Shown: positions 1-7,725 of the stretch, piece by piece
Position numbering within the stretch: position 1 is the stretch's first letter
Layout: each line of letters opens with the position of its first letter
Assembly: GCA_028689655.1 (NCBI GenBank)
Contig: JAQVCT010000003.1
Location: 158,005-222,004 of the forward strand
Direction of reading: 5' to 3'
Source of the DNA: Lachnospiraceae bacterium
Lineage (GTDB): Bacteria; Bacillota; Clostridia; Lachnospirales; Lachnospiraceae
DNA: 64,000 nt
Notes under the pieces: generated by a model
Told to the model about the DNA's origin: nothing
The model's database searches: none
Seen by the model: only the letters and a program-made list of their open reading frames with translations
Position numbers and translations under genes: made by a program

Positions 1-787
1 TCATGGAGATCACTGCCGGGCAGACTTTACGGAAGAATCGCTCCAGATACACCAATGTAAATCCAGCCAGGATAGCCGGTAATACCTGTGCCTGATAACC
101 GATCATATCCATCTGGAAAAATCCGAAGTCCCACTTCGGAATATCCGCCGCCGCTGTGGTAGCCACGCCGTAGGCATTCAAAAGCTGCGGTGATACCAGC
201 GTAATACCAAGTACAATACCAAGTGCCTGTGTGGTGCCCATCTTCTTCGTGATGGACCACACGATAGCCACCGGCAGGAAATGGAATACCGCCTCACCGA
301 TCAGCCACAGAAAACTGTGAATCCCTGCCCAGAACTGTGATACCTGTACCAGTGTCTGTGTGCCCTCATTGAAAAATGCAATCTCCCCGATAATGTTTCG
401 AAATCCCAGGATAAGACCACCTACGATGATAGCCGGAATCAAGGGAGCGAAGATCTCTGCCAGATTGGTCATGACTCTCTGTATCACATTCTGATTATTC
501 TTTGCGGCACTCTTTACCGCATCCTTGCTGACACCTTCAATCCCCGCCACAGCGATAAAATCATTGTAATAAGTACTTACCTCATTCCCGATAATGACCT
601 GGAACTGTCCCGCCTGGGTAAAGGTACCTTTTACTGTTTTCAAGCCCTCGATTTTCTTCACATCCGCCTTCTTTGGATCTGTCAGCACGAACCGCATGCG
701 CGTGACACAGTGTGATACAGCAGAGATGTTTTCTTTTCCCCCAACATACTGCAATAATTCTTTTACTTCCTCTGTGAATTTTGCCAC
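1..787 (-). CDS. treB: Trehalose-specific PTS transporter, EIIB-EIIC part (partial, 3' end outside window)
   Basis: This membrane permease phosphorylates trehalose while importing it. The visible 262 residues start with an EIIB domain carrying the phospho-accepting cysteine at residue 27 in the context SHCVTRMRF, then run into the EIIC membrane domain from about residue 105. The segment TQALGIVLGITLVSPQLLNAYG and the following GYQAQVLPA match the trehalose branch of the glucose/sucrose PTS family as I remember it. The start is GTG at 787, because AGGAGG sits seven bases upstream; no in-frame ATG is as well placed. The gene runs off the left edge, so the EIIA part or a trehalose-6-phosphate hydrolase beyond it cannot be seen. 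It lies downstream of treR on the same strand but has its own promoter and operators. Confidence 0.88.
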   Translation of the reverse strand, partial: MAKFTEEVKELLQYVGGKENISAVSHCVTRMRFVLTDPKKADVKKIEGLKTVKGTFTQAGQFQVIIGNEVSTYYNDFIAVAGIEGVSKDAVKSAAKNNQNVIQRVMTNLAEIFAPLIPAIIVGGLILGFRNIIGEIAFFNEGTQTLVQVSQFWAGIHSFLWLIGEAVFHFLPVAIVWSITKKMGTTQALGIVLGITLVSPQLLNAYGVATTAAADIPKWDFGFFQMDMIGYQAQVLPAILAGFTLVYLERFFRKVCPAVISM

Positions 788-850
788 AATGCTACCTCCT
801 ATCATTCCTCTTCATTATTTACGTTTTTCTCAGTTTCATCAAGTCTTTCA

Positions 851-906
851 ACTTGTTTAAACATGTTTTCTATTTTTACTATATCTTGTTTAAACAAGTT
901 TGTCAA
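851..906 (-). promoter_or_regulatory. treB promoter with two TreR-type operators
   Basis: On the minus strand TTGACA (901-906) and TATAGT (878-883) are separated by 17 bases. The spacer contains a perfect 14-bp palindrome, CTTGTTTAAACAAG (885-898). A second near-identical palindrome, ACTTGTTTAAACATGT on the plus strand (851-866), lies just downstream of the -10. Both fit the TTGTNTANACAA pattern also found before treR, so TreR is the likely repressor. The match to TreR is inferred from proximity and shared motif. Confidence 0.75.
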
Positions 907-937
907 TATTATTTTGTATTTTAATCAATACTTTTAC

Positions 938-983
938 AAAAAGCAAAAAATGGCTGCATGTTCACATTTCGAACATACAGCCA
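938..983 (-). terminator. Rho-independent terminator of treR
   Basis: A 12-pair hairpin (951-983, TGGCTG-TGTTC arms with one mismatch) is followed on the minus strand by TTTTTTGCTTTTTG. It separates treR from the independent treB promoter. Confidence 0.8.
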
Positions 984-1004
984 TCCCTATGAAAGCTCCG
1001 TTTA

Positions 1005-1730
1005 TTATGATTTAATTCTCTGTGCCTGATCATAGAATGTGAAAGAGTCGGGGCGATGCCTTGACTGGGTGTACTCGAACATGATTCCATCGGCATTGTA
1101 AGTCATACTGCTGATGACAGCCAGACAGTTATACCCTTTGAGATCCATGTATTTTGCATCAATTTCTGTCATTCGCTCCACTGTCACTTTTCTCTTGGTG
1201 GTGACGATACTCTCGCCCAATATCCCCTCCAGGTACTCATAGACCGACTTCTCCGCTATCTCCGGAGTCAGATCCCTTACCACAGATTTCAGAAAATAGT
1301 TATGATCGATAATCAATGCCTGTCCCTCAATATAGCGGACTCTCTGCAAATAATAGATTTCCGCTCCCAGGGGAAATGAGGTGCGCGCCTGTATCTTCTC
1401 ATCCACCGTTAATTCTGCAAAGCATACCACTTTCGTGGTGTAGGATTTCTTATTTCTTGCCACAGCTTCTTTCAGACTCTCGATGCCGCTGAGCATAAAT
1501 TCCGACTGTTCATAGGGTTGGTAAATAATACGGACGCCCTTTCCGTGAATGCTCTGCACATACCCGTCATCTGCCAGCTGTTTAATGGCACGGCGCACTG
1601 TGTTCCTGGAACAGTCAAACTGCTCAATTAAGATATGCTCCGACGGCATAAGACTCTGATATTCATATTCTTTCTGTTCGATTCTCTCCCTCAATGTACG
1701 GTAGATCTGATCATATTTTGCTCCCGGCAT
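1005..1730 (-). CDS. treR: Trehalose operon repressor, GntR/HutC family
   Basis: A 241-residue transcription factor. The N-terminal winged helix (about residues 5-70) has the GntR signature MPSEHILIEQFDCSRNTVRRAI followed by the wing GYVQSIHGKG. The C-terminal UTRA effector domain ends in YTQSRHRPDSFTFYDQAQR, very like the trehalose-6-phosphate-responsive TreR of Bacillus. The start is ATG 1730, preceded by GGGAG; a longer reading from 1790 would run through the promoter and operators. It sits beside treB and both promoters carry the same operator motif, so it probably represses itself and treB until trehalose-6-phosphate accumulates. The assignment rests on family resemblance and context together. 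Confidence 0.88.
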   Translation of the reverse strand: MPGAKYDQIYRTLRERIEQKEYEYQSLMPSEHILIEQFDCSRNTVRRAIKQLADDGYVQSIHGKGVRIIYQPYEQSEFMLSGIESLKEAVARNKKSYTTKVVCFAELTVDEKIQARTSFPLGAEIYYLQRVRYIEGQALIIDHNYFLKSVVRDLTPEIAEKSVYEYLEGILGESIVTTKRKVTVERMTEIDAKYMDLKGYNCLAVISSMTYNADGIMFEYTQSRHRPDSFTFYDQAQRIKS

Positions 1731-1746
1731 TTTACTGTCTCCCTGG

Positions 1747-1790
1747 TTGTTTATACAACTAGTTATACAATATTCTCCTGCGAAATGCAA
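1747..1790 (-). promoter_or_regulatory. treR promoter with TreR-type operator
   Basis: On the minus strand TTGCAT (1785-1790) and TATAAC (1762-1767) are 17 bases apart. The palindrome TTGTTTATACAA (1747-1758) lies directly downstream, and a second half-site, TATACAA, overlaps the -10 (1764-1770). This predicts autorepression. The leader to the ATG is very short. Confidence 0.65.
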
Positions 1791-1858
1791 CGTAACGATT
1801 AAATGAACTCTATCCTTTAGGACGAAACCATACTTTGTTCTTTGAATAATACGATTCT

Positions 1859-2410
1859 TTAATTCATACGTTCATACCATCTTGCCATGTCCTCAGAAGA
1901 CTCCTTTGTTCCAGCTTCCACCCAATGCTTTAGCAGATTCCAAAGTCCTGCCCCACTGTAATAGATAGAATATTCCATTTCTTTCTCGTCCTTGAATTCC
2001 ATCTTTAAAAATTTATTTGGCACAAATATTCTATTTATATCCGGCAGCTTTTCCTCATATTTCTCCAGAATCAAGTGAAAAAGCTTATGCTTCTGTAAAA
2101 GTTCTATAAAGCTTTTATATTGCTTCCAAAATTCAAAATATACAAATGCCATATGGTAAGTTGTTGTCTGCCCTGTCTCCTTCGCCTTTTCTATGAATAC
2201 CAGATACAACTCATCAATGTAGCTATTGATAACATCATCTTTCGAAGAATAATTGTTATAAAATGTTGCCCTGGCCAACTCAGCCTCATCCATGATCTGA
2301 CTGATTGTAATCTTATAGTAATCATCACTTTTCATAATCTCAAGTAATGAATTTACAATCATTATCTGCGTCGTTGATAGATTCTTACATTCTCTTTTTC
2401 TGATTTTCAT
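1859..2410 (-). CDS. TetR/AcrR family transcriptional regulator
   Basis: A 183-residue one-domain repressor. Residues about 10-60 form the TetR DNA-binding domain, with the usual pattern of a helix, YYKITISQIMDEAELARATFYNNYSSKDDV. The C-terminal all-helical ligand domain is of the short type common in Clostridia (YFEFWKQYKSFIELLQKHKLF). ATG 2410 is chosen because GGGAGAGAAGCGG precedes it; the upstream methionine at 2458 has no ribosome site. The gene is divergent from the membrane protein at 2561, and inverted repeats overlap that gene's promoter, so the neighbour is the likely target. Ligand unknown. Confidence 0.85.
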   Translation of the reverse strand: MKIRKRECKNLSTTQIMIVNSLLEIMKSDDYYKITISQIMDEAELARATFYNNYSSKDDVINSYIDELYLVFIEKAKETGQTTTYHMAFVYFEFWKQYKSFIELLQKHKLFHLILEKYEEKLPDINRIFVPNKFLKMEFKDEKEMEYSIYYSGAGLWNLLKHWVEAGTKESSEDMARWYERMN

Positions 2411-2463
2411 CCGCTTCTCTCCCTTTATGTAAATTGACAAATAAACCAATCTGTCCATATTTC

Positions 2464-2502
2464 ATCAGATTCATTGACTTGTCTGATTCTTCTCATTATA
2501 AT
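2464..2502 (+). promoter_or_regulatory. Promoter of the membrane protein gene with a TetR-type operator
   Basis: TTGACT (2474-2479) and TATAAT (2497-2502) are 17 bases apart. The inverted repeat ATCAGA...TCTGAT (2464-2469 and 2482-2487) brackets the -35, and an AATCTG half-site lies further left. Position and symmetry suit repression by the divergent TetR regulator. Ribosome site AAAGGAGG is at 2546-2553. Confidence 0.6.
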
Positions 2503-2560
2503 CTAAAGCAGTTCAATAAACAAATGTAAATATTTAAACATCTGTAAAGGAGGATTCACC

Positions 2561-3247
2561 ATGACTTTATCAGCACTAATCAGCGGAATTTGCTGGACCG
2601 TAACATACTTTTGTTTGGTATACAGGGGTTTTAAGGATAAATCCTACGGCATGCCAATGGTCGCACTTGCACTTAATTTTGCTTGGGAAGTAACATTCTC
2701 GTTTATCTTCCCTCCAAGCAACTCAGGAATCGCGTTAACAATTATCAATATAATATGGTGCCTATTGGATATGGGTATCGTTATTACACTTTTGAAAAAT
2801 GGATATCAATATTTTAAAGAGGAATATACATTCTCCCAAAATATCTTTTATATATTTTTCGCTTTAGCCTTATTACTATCTTTTGGAATCATGATTACCG
2901 GTGCAACATTCTTTGCTCCATTTGATTATTTCCTTGGTGACACCTTCGAAAGTGCCAAATTCATTGCTATGATTCAGAACGCTGTAATGAGTATCCTTTT
3001 TGTGAGAATGTTCTACGCAAGGAAAAAGAATGGTCACCCTATTGAAGGACAGTCATTCTATGTGGCACTCACAAAAATGATTGGTACTTCATTCACGGTA
3101 GGACTTACCTCTATTACTGATCATCCTGACAATTGGAAATTCATAGCAGTAGTCGAAGTTACATGCATCATTTTTGATATTTGGTATACCATTGTAATTT
3201 GGCGAGAACTGAAATCAAATCATATTAATCCACTGAAACGGCTTTAA
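2561..3247 (+). CDS. Seven-helix membrane protein resembling Pyr4/PaxB-type terpene cyclases
   Basis: A 228-residue protein made almost entirely of hydrophobic helices (about seven), with no signal peptide. Its second helix contains ALALNFAWEVTFSFIFPP, which resembles the NxxWE...P signature of transmembrane terpene cyclases known from fungal meroterpenoid clusters. An aspartate in the last helix (FDIWYTIVIW) lies where those enzymes carry their second essential acid. Some bacterial members of this fold are known, but those in gut Clostridia are generally annotated as hypothetical. The similarity is judged from memory of motifs, so fold membership is probable and enzymatic activity is only a hypothesis. 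No prenyltransferase or other biosynthetic gene is adjacent. The divergent TetR gene probably controls it. An alternative is a small-molecule transporter or sensor. Confidence 0.5.
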   Translation: MTLSALISGICWTVTYFCLVYRGFKDKSYGMPMVALALNFAWEVTFSFIFPPSNSGIALTIINIIWCLLDMGIVITLLKNGYQYFKEEYTFSQNIFYIFFALALLLSFGIMITGATFFAPFDYFLGDTFESAKFIAMIQNAVMSILFVRMFYARKKNGHPIEGQSFYVALTKMIGTSFTVGLTSITDHPDNWKFIAVVEVTCIIFDIWYTIVIWRELKSNHINPLKRL

Positions 3248-3300
3248 ATCAGAAGGGCACACCATTCTTTACTTTATTGACGAATAAAAGATACTTTTAA

Positions 3301-3343
3301 AACAAAAACACCGTCTTCCGTATTTTCACGAAAAGACGATGTT
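3301..3343 (-). terminator. Terminator after the EIIC-like gene
   Basis: The arms AACACCGTCTT (3307-3317) and AAGACGATGTT (3333-3343) pair with one mismatch, and on the minus strand a TTTTTGTTTT tract follows. It lies between the convergent genes ending at 3247 and 3357. Confidence 0.7.
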
Positions 3344-3356
3344 CTCTATTTGATTT

Positions 3357-4421
3357 CTATACACTGAGCTTCATATCTCCATCCACGATCCATTTTTTCT
3401 TTCTCATGAATTCTGCTATTCCCCATGACAGAATCGCTGGTAAGATAAAATGTAACACTGCCATCTCCATGAGCACCAGTGCCGGACTCTGGAACTCTGT
3501 CATGGTCTGATAGGTGGTGATCTGTCCCACAAGACCCGCGGTGCCCATACCGGATCCGGTGGCATTGTTGGTCATGCCCACCACCATGGTAGATACAGGT
3601 CCCAGAATGGCGGATGTGATAATCGCCGGCAGCCAGATGATGGGTTTCTTCACGATATTACCAATCTGCAGCATACTGGTACCAAGTCCCTGTGCCAGGA
3701 GTCCGTTCACTTTGTTATCACGATAGCTTGCCACTGCAAAGCCCACCATGTTCGCACAGCATCCAACGGTAGCTGCACCCGCAGCGATTCCCGACAGATT
3801 CAGGATGATGCCAAGTGCCGCGGAGCTGATGGGCAGTGTCAGTATGATACCCATGAGCACAGATACCACGATTCCCATCAAAAATGGTGCCTGTATGGTT
3901 CCCCAGTTGATGATGGCTCCCAGCCCCGTCATGAAGGCTGAAATCGGCGGTCCCAGGATCAATCCAACCGCTCCGCCTGTCACGATACATACCAGGGGTG
4001 TGATCAGTATATCCACCTTTGTCTTGCCGGAGACCATATGTCCGATGAAGATTCCTGTCAGTGCTGCAATGAACGCACCCAGAGGTTCCCCGGGACCTGC
4101 AAACTGCATCACCCCATCCACCAGGACAGTTCCCGCTATGATCTTGCTGGCAAATGCACCTGTCATACCAGTCACTGCGGAGGATACAATCACCAGTGGA
4201 GATTCCCCAAATCTCACTGCCACCCCCATACCGATTCCTGCTCCTGTGACAGCCGCTGCCATTTTGCCTAACATCACGATGTAGGTTCCCACACTGCCCG
4301 GGATCAGATTACCGATCTGCTGGATAATCGTTCCTATGATCAGTGTGGCGAACAGCCCTGATGCCATGCCGCTCAATCCGTCGATAAAAATCTTGTTCAA
4401 TACTTTTTTTACTTTTGTCAT
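3357..4421 (-). CDS. EIIC-like membrane protein (PTS_EIIC_2/PfoR-type family)
   Basis: A 354-residue protein with about ten hydrophobic segments rich in glycine and alanine, for example GAGIGMGVAVRFGESPLVIVSSAVTG and GTAGLVGQITTY. This composition and layout match the family called PTS EIIC type 2, whose best-known member is PfoR. No EIIA or EIIB domain or partner gene is nearby, so PTS-coupled transport is doubtful. ATG 4421 follows AAGGAATGAG. It lies 85 bp downstream of niaR on the same strand, with a palindrome in the gap. That context suggests a niacin-related uptake role, which is inference only. Sugar transport remains possible. Confidence 0.6.
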   Translation of the reverse strand: MTKVKKVLNKIFIDGLSGMASGLFATLIIGTIIQQIGNLIPGSVGTYIVMLGKMAAAVTGAGIGMGVAVRFGESPLVIVSSAVTGMTGAFASKIIAGTVLVDGVMQFAGPGEPLGAFIAALTGIFIGHMVSGKTKVDILITPLVCIVTGGAVGLILGPPISAFMTGLGAIINWGTIQAPFLMGIVVSVLMGIILTLPISSAALGIILNLSGIAAGAATVGCCANMVGFAVASYRDNKVNGLLAQGLGTSMLQIGNIVKKPIIWLPAIITSAILGPVSTMVVGMTNNATGSGMGTAGLVGQITTYQTMTEFQSPALVLMEMAVLHFILPAILSWGIAEFMRKKKWIVDGDMKLSV

Positions 4422-4453
4422 CTCATTCCTTGCCCTTCTTTTCTTGCCAATGC

Positions 4454-4481
4454 CTGACTGTATATACACGTGTATTGTCAG
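4454..4481 (-). promoter_or_regulatory. Candidate operator between niaR and the EIIC-like gene
   Basis: A perfect 12-bp palindrome ATACACGTGTAT (4464-4475) lies between CTGAC (4454-4458) and GTCAG (4477-4481). It sits in the 85-bp gap before the EIIC-like gene. NiaR is the closest DNA-binding protein and the likely ligand, but I cannot confirm the motif. Confidence 0.4.
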
Positions 4482-4506
4482 CAAGTATTAAGATAACATA
4501 TTTTTT

Positions 4507-5025
4507 CTATTTTATCAAGTATCCTTTTCTGTCCAAAGCAATCTCTATGGCATCCAGTATAGACTGACTGGGTGCTGTCACAGTGTGAAAATGAACGCCC
4601 TCGGTGAGATCCGTCAATGGTTTTGTCCTATATTCCTTCACCTGTTCCACGAAATTCTCCGCGTCCAATCTACTGTTAATGATGAGATCCACCATGATCT
4701 GACCATAGATTGGATGCTCCACCACCACATCCAGGACACTTCCTCCCAGATCGACGATGGTAAATAATTCATTGAGAATCTTATCTTCCCTGTGATATAC
4801 CTTAAAAGTTCTCTTATATTTTTCATTCTCTTTATCTCCAACGAACAGAACATATCCTTTATTGGTAGAAAGAATATTCTTATCGTTGGCGCGCAGCAAT
4901 GCAATGTCCTGTACAATGATCTGCCGCGTCACACCAAATTTTTTCGCAAGCTCCGTCCCTGATATGGGCTGAGTCCCCGCCTGAAGCAGCTTCACGATTT
5001 CCTTTTTTCTGCTATCCCCGTCCAT
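4507..5025 (-). CDS. niaR: Niacin-responsive transcriptional repressor (HTH + 3H domain)
   Basis: A 172-residue regulator. Residues about 5-60 are a helix-turn-helix of the HTH_11 type (PISGTELAKKFGVTRQIIVQDIALLR). The rest is a 3H domain, named for its conserved histidines; they are visible in VYHREDK, VVEHPIYG and VHFHTV. Members bind nicotinic acid and repress NAD salvage or niacin uptake genes in Firmicutes. The length matches the family. The gene is followed by the EIIC-like membrane protein, and the DJ-1 gene lies 17 bp upstream, so all three may share a transcript. Confidence 0.85.
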   Translation of the reverse strand: MDGDSRKKEIVKLLQAGTQPISGTELAKKFGVTRQIIVQDIALLRANDKNILSTNKGYVLFVGDKENEKYKRTFKVYHREDKILNELFTIVDLGGSVLDVVVEHPIYGQIMVDLIINSRLDAENFVEQVKEYRTKPLTDLTEGVHFHTVTAPSQSILDAIEIALDRKGYLIK

Positions 5026-5042
5026 GATACTCTCCTCCTGTT

Positions 5043-5597
5043 TTATGACTGTTGATATACGATCTTTTTACCCAGGGCTTCTGCCGTCTCTTTTCCCAGG
5101 AACCGCTCCACGATGGCAAGCCCGAAAGGAATGGCACATCCCATCCCTCTGGCGGTGATGATAAAGTCCGATACCTCCACTTCACTTCCTGTTACATCTG
5201 CACCCTCCAGGTGACTTTCGAACTCTGGGAAAGAACAGGCAGTCCTGCCCTTTAACATTCCGCGATGTCCCAGTATGCTTGGTGCTGCACAGATAGCACT
5301 GATATATTTTCCTGCCTGGTAAAAAGCCTCCACCTGCCTCATCAAAGGTTCACATGCCTCCAGATGCTTCGTTCCCGGCATCCCCCCCGGTAATACGATC
5401 ATATCCAGCCCCTGGAAATCCACCTCTTCCAGAAGTGCATCACATGTGACCTGCACCTTGTGGGAACTGGTGACCTGAATCTCCCCTGTGATGGATACCA
5501 TGGAAATGGAAATGCCTGCCCGTCTCAGCAGATCTACCACGGTCAATGCCTCTATTTCCTCAAATCCTGTTGCCATAAAAATTGCCACTTTACTCAT
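5043..5597 (-). CDS. DJ-1/PfpI family protein (DJ-1/YajL type)
   Basis: A 184-residue single-domain protein. The nucleophile-elbow cysteine is residue 103 in ISAICAAPSILG, and the partner glutamate is residue 16 in GFEEIEAL, both as in DJ-1 and YajL. Family members are linked to oxidative or glyoxal stress; the exact reaction is disputed in the literature. The start is ATG 5597, after GAAAGGAGG. It is the first gene of a probable unit with niaR, 17 bp downstream. Confidence 0.88.
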   Translation of the reverse strand: MSKVAIFMATGFEEIEALTVVDLLRRAGISISMVSITGEIQVTSSHKVQVTCDALLEEVDFQGLDMIVLPGGMPGTKHLEACEPLMRQVEAFYQAGKYISAICAAPSILGHRGMLKGRTACSFPEFESHLEGADVTGSEVEVSDFIITARGMGCAIPFGLAIVERFLGKETAEALGKKIVYQQS

Positions 5598-5613
5598 TTG
5601 AAAACCTCCTTTC

Positions 5614-5640
5614 TGTAATCTGGTCATATTGTATCATTTA
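5614..5640. repeat. Partial copy of the 57-bp dispersed repeat (family A)
   Basis: The 26 bases beginning GTAATCTGGTCATATTG are the same as the end of the triple repeat at 7401-7580. The copy lies directly upstream of the DJ-1 gene. Confidence 0.6.
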
Positions 5641-5715
5641 CTATCCGTATCTGTAAATGACGTTTTCCACCTGCTGCTTTTTTCATTTTCTCTTTTCCAC
5701 ATAATATGATACTAT

Positions 5716-5815
5716 TAGGTGGAAGCACCTGATGGTGCGTGGGTCTACAATCGGAGATTGCAGACAATCATTGGGGTAGTGACTGTTTTGAAGATAAGTT
5801 TAGAAGATAAGTTTA
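5716..5815 (+). other. Structured leader before the CYTH gene, with mutually exclusive hairpins
   Basis: Three features are visible. AGGTG-GAAG-CACCT (5717-5730) forms a hairpin, but CACC-TGAT-GGTG (5726-5737) competes for the same strand. GTCT-A-CAATC pairs with GATTG-C-AGAC around a GGA loop (5743-5764). A 13-bp sequence, GAAGATAAGTTTA, is duplicated in tandem (5790-5815). A possible -10, TATGAT, is at 5705-5710. I do not recognise a known riboswitch class, and there is no clear terminator. It may be a regulatory leader or a decayed repeat. Confidence 0.35.
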
Positions 5816-5850
5816 GAATGAACTGATATTCAGGAAGAGGAGAATCATCT

Positions 5851-6315
5851 ATGGAAATCGAAAGAAAATTCACCATTAAGGAATTACCGAAAAATATTGA
5901 TCACTATGGTTTTCACCTGATCCAGCAAGGGTATCTTTGCACCAATCCCGTGGTGCGCGTGCGTCGCCAGGATGAGGAATATTATCTCACCTACAAAGGC
6001 AGCGGCATGATGTCCCGGGAAGAATACAATCTGCCCCTTACCCGGGAATCCTATGAGCATCTTCTGGAAAAGGTGGACGGAAATATCATCTCCAAAAAGA
6101 GGTATCTGATTCCCGTGAAGGAGTACCTCCCGGATTCCACCCTCACCATCGAACTGGATGTCTTTGATGCACCTTTTGAGGAGCTCATTATCGCCGAGGT
6201 GGAGTTCTCCAGCGAGGAGGAAGCCAATGAATTCCTGCCGCCTGACTGGTTCCAGGAGGATGTCACTTACAACAGTGCCTACCATAACTCCAACCTCAGC
6301 CGGAAAATGCTATAA
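5851..6315 (+). CDS. CYTH domain protein (tunnel metalloenzyme, triphosphatase-like)
   Basis: A 154-residue protein starting with the CYTH signature ExExK, here MEIERKF. Further conserved charged positions are present (VRVRRQDEEYYLTYKG and LTIELDVF...EVEFSSEEEA). CYTH proteins hydrolyse triphosphates or, rarely, make cAMP; short bacterial ones like this are usually inorganic triphosphatases or unassigned. The ribosome site GAGGAG precedes ATG 5851. It stands alone, convergent with the LacI gene, which ends 22 bp away. Confidence 0.82.
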   Translation: MEIERKFTIKELPKNIDHYGFHLIQQGYLCTNPVVRVRRQDEEYYLTYKGSGMMSREEYNLPLTRESYEHLLEKVDGNIISKKRYLIPVKEYLPDSTLTIELDVFDAPFEELIIAEVEFSSEEEANEFLPPDWFQEDVTYNSAYHNSNLSRKML

Positions 6316-6337
6316 CACAAGGCAGAGCGCCCCACGA

Positions 6338-7369
6338 CTATAGCAGTTCTCTGGTGGATTCTCCCTTGATGAGTTCCGCGGGAACCACCTGGTGCTTATG
6401 CTCTGCATTGTCGGATAGCACCTTAAATAACACTTTTACTGTGGCTCTCGCCATTTCTTCCACGGGCTGTTTAATGGTGGTGAGGGACGGGTTATAATAC
6501 TTTCCTAATTCGATTCCATCAAAGCCTGCCACGGAATAATCCTCCGGTATGCGCTTTCCACTTTCCAGGATTGCCTTACAGGCACCGATGGCAAGCATGT
6601 CCGAGATGGCATATAGCGCCGTGAACTTTATGTTAGATTCCAGGAGCTGTTTCGTCACCATGTATCCGTTTGACATGGAATACTGCTCCATGTCTGTTCT
6701 CATGGGAGCGATCAAAGATTCATCCAATGGAATGTGATTCTCCTGCAATGCACGCTTGTACCCCAAAAGTCTTAATTTACCAATACTCTCATCCATGGAA
6801 ATAGCCGACAGGATTGCGATCCTTTTATGTCCCAATTTGATAAGATAATCTACCATTTTAAAACTCTCCGCCTCATCGTCCACCGCGATGGAGGAAAAAT
6901 CCTTCCAGTCAAGGTTGTCCGGTGGTCCGCTGACCGTACTTAAGACATAAGGCACCTGAAGTTTCTCAAGCTTTTCTTTATGGAGAAAATAGCCGCCCAG
7001 AAAGATGATTCCTGCCAGACGCTTCTCCTTAACCAACTGCAATGCCACATCAATTTCATCCTCATTAAATTCCACGTGATGAAGCACCAGTGTATATTTT
7101 TTCTTTTTGATTTCTTCTTCCATTACCTTGATCATTGTGGAGAAAAATAAGTTGGACATACCCTTTACCAGCACCGCGATGGACTTTGCTTCTGTTCTTT
7201 TCAGATTACGCGCACTGTTATTGGGGATATAGCCATTTTCTTCTATGGCATTCATAATCATCGCTTTTGTCTCCGGATTAATATCGGGATGGTTATTGAT
7301 TGCCCTGGAAACTGTGCTGACACCTACACCACATAACTTTGCGATATCCTTAATCGTCATCTCTTCCAT
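6338..7369 (-). CDS. LacI family regulator, probable maltodextrin regulator
   Basis: A 343-residue repressor. The N-terminal lac-type helix-turn-helix is MTIKDIAKLCGVGVSTVSRAINN with hinge SARNLKR, followed by a periplasmic-binding-like effector domain (about 60-335) containing the usual SIAVDDEAESFKMVDYLIKLGHKRIAIL. ATG 7369 follows AGGAGC; an internal ATG four codons on is possible. It is next to malQ and the maltodextrin ABC genes, so it is the natural candidate to bind the operator array before malE. This is inferred from position and not shown by the sequence. Its promoter is separated from the start by three copies of a 57-bp repeat. Confidence 0.85.
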   Translation of the reverse strand: MEEMTIKDIAKLCGVGVSTVSRAINNHPDINPETKAMIMNAIEENGYIPNNSARNLKRTEAKSIAVLVKGMSNLFFSTMIKVMEEEIKKKKYTLVLHHVEFNEDEIDVALQLVKEKRLAGIIFLGGYFLHKEKLEKLQVPYVLSTVSGPPDNLDWKDFSSIAVDDEAESFKMVDYLIKLGHKRIAILSAISMDESIGKLRLLGYKRALQENHIPLDESLIAPMRTDMEQYSMSNGYMVTKQLLESNIKFTALYAISDMLAIGACKAILESGKRIPEDYSVAGFDGIELGKYYNPSLTTIKQPVEEMARATVKVLFKVLSDNAEHKHQVVPAELIKGESTRELL

Positions 7370-7400
7370 GTCTGCTCCTCTTTCTCCTGCCTTTTATTTT

Positions 7401-7580
7401 ACGTCATGCTCTACGAGCATTCCTGACACAGATCACTTCGTAATCTGGTCATATTTTACGTCATGCTCTACGAGCATTCCTGACACAGATCACTTCGTAA
7501 TCTGGTCATATTTTACGTCATGCTCTACGAGCATTCCTGACACAGATCACTTCGTAATCTGGTCATATTGTATCATTTCT
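7401..7580. repeat. Three tandem 57-bp palindromic repeats (family A)
   Basis: Units start at 7401, 7458 and 7515 and appear identical. Each contains two inverted repeats: ATGCTC-TAC-GAGCAT and CAGAT...ATCTG. A tail, TGGTCATATTGTATCATTT, follows the third unit. Because 57 is a multiple of three, the region gives an open frame with a 19-residue repeat on the plus strand, which is not a gene. The units lie in the leader of the LacI gene. Related copies are at 5614 and 46025. Confidence 0.9.
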
Positions 7581-7676
7581 ACCTTACACGATCTGTAAGG
7601 CTCACTTTTCTATATTATACAATTTGTCGACCCTTGTCGTAATCAGGGTGTTCTTGACGCTCTAATTAGTATAGTA

Positions 7677-7716
7677 AAAGAGGCCCCCAAATGCAAGCAT
7701 TTGATGCCCCTTTTAT
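7677..7716 (-). terminator. Terminator of the malQ end of the maltodextrin genes
   Basis: On the minus strand AGGGGC and CAAATGC pair with GCATTTG and GGGGCCT and are followed by CTTTTAC. It stands directly after malQ and before the LacI promoter region (TATAAT-like box near 7610-7620). Confidence 0.65.
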
Positions 7717-7725
7717 GATATCAAC

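Noticed and set aside
7401..7571. Possible CRISPR array
   Set aside because: The 57-bp units are contiguous and identical, without unique spacers, and no cas gene is near.
7245..7598. Open frame with a perfect 19-residue repeat on the plus strand
   Set aside because: It is produced by the 57-bp tandem repeats being a multiple of three; it has no ribosome site and overlaps the LacI start.
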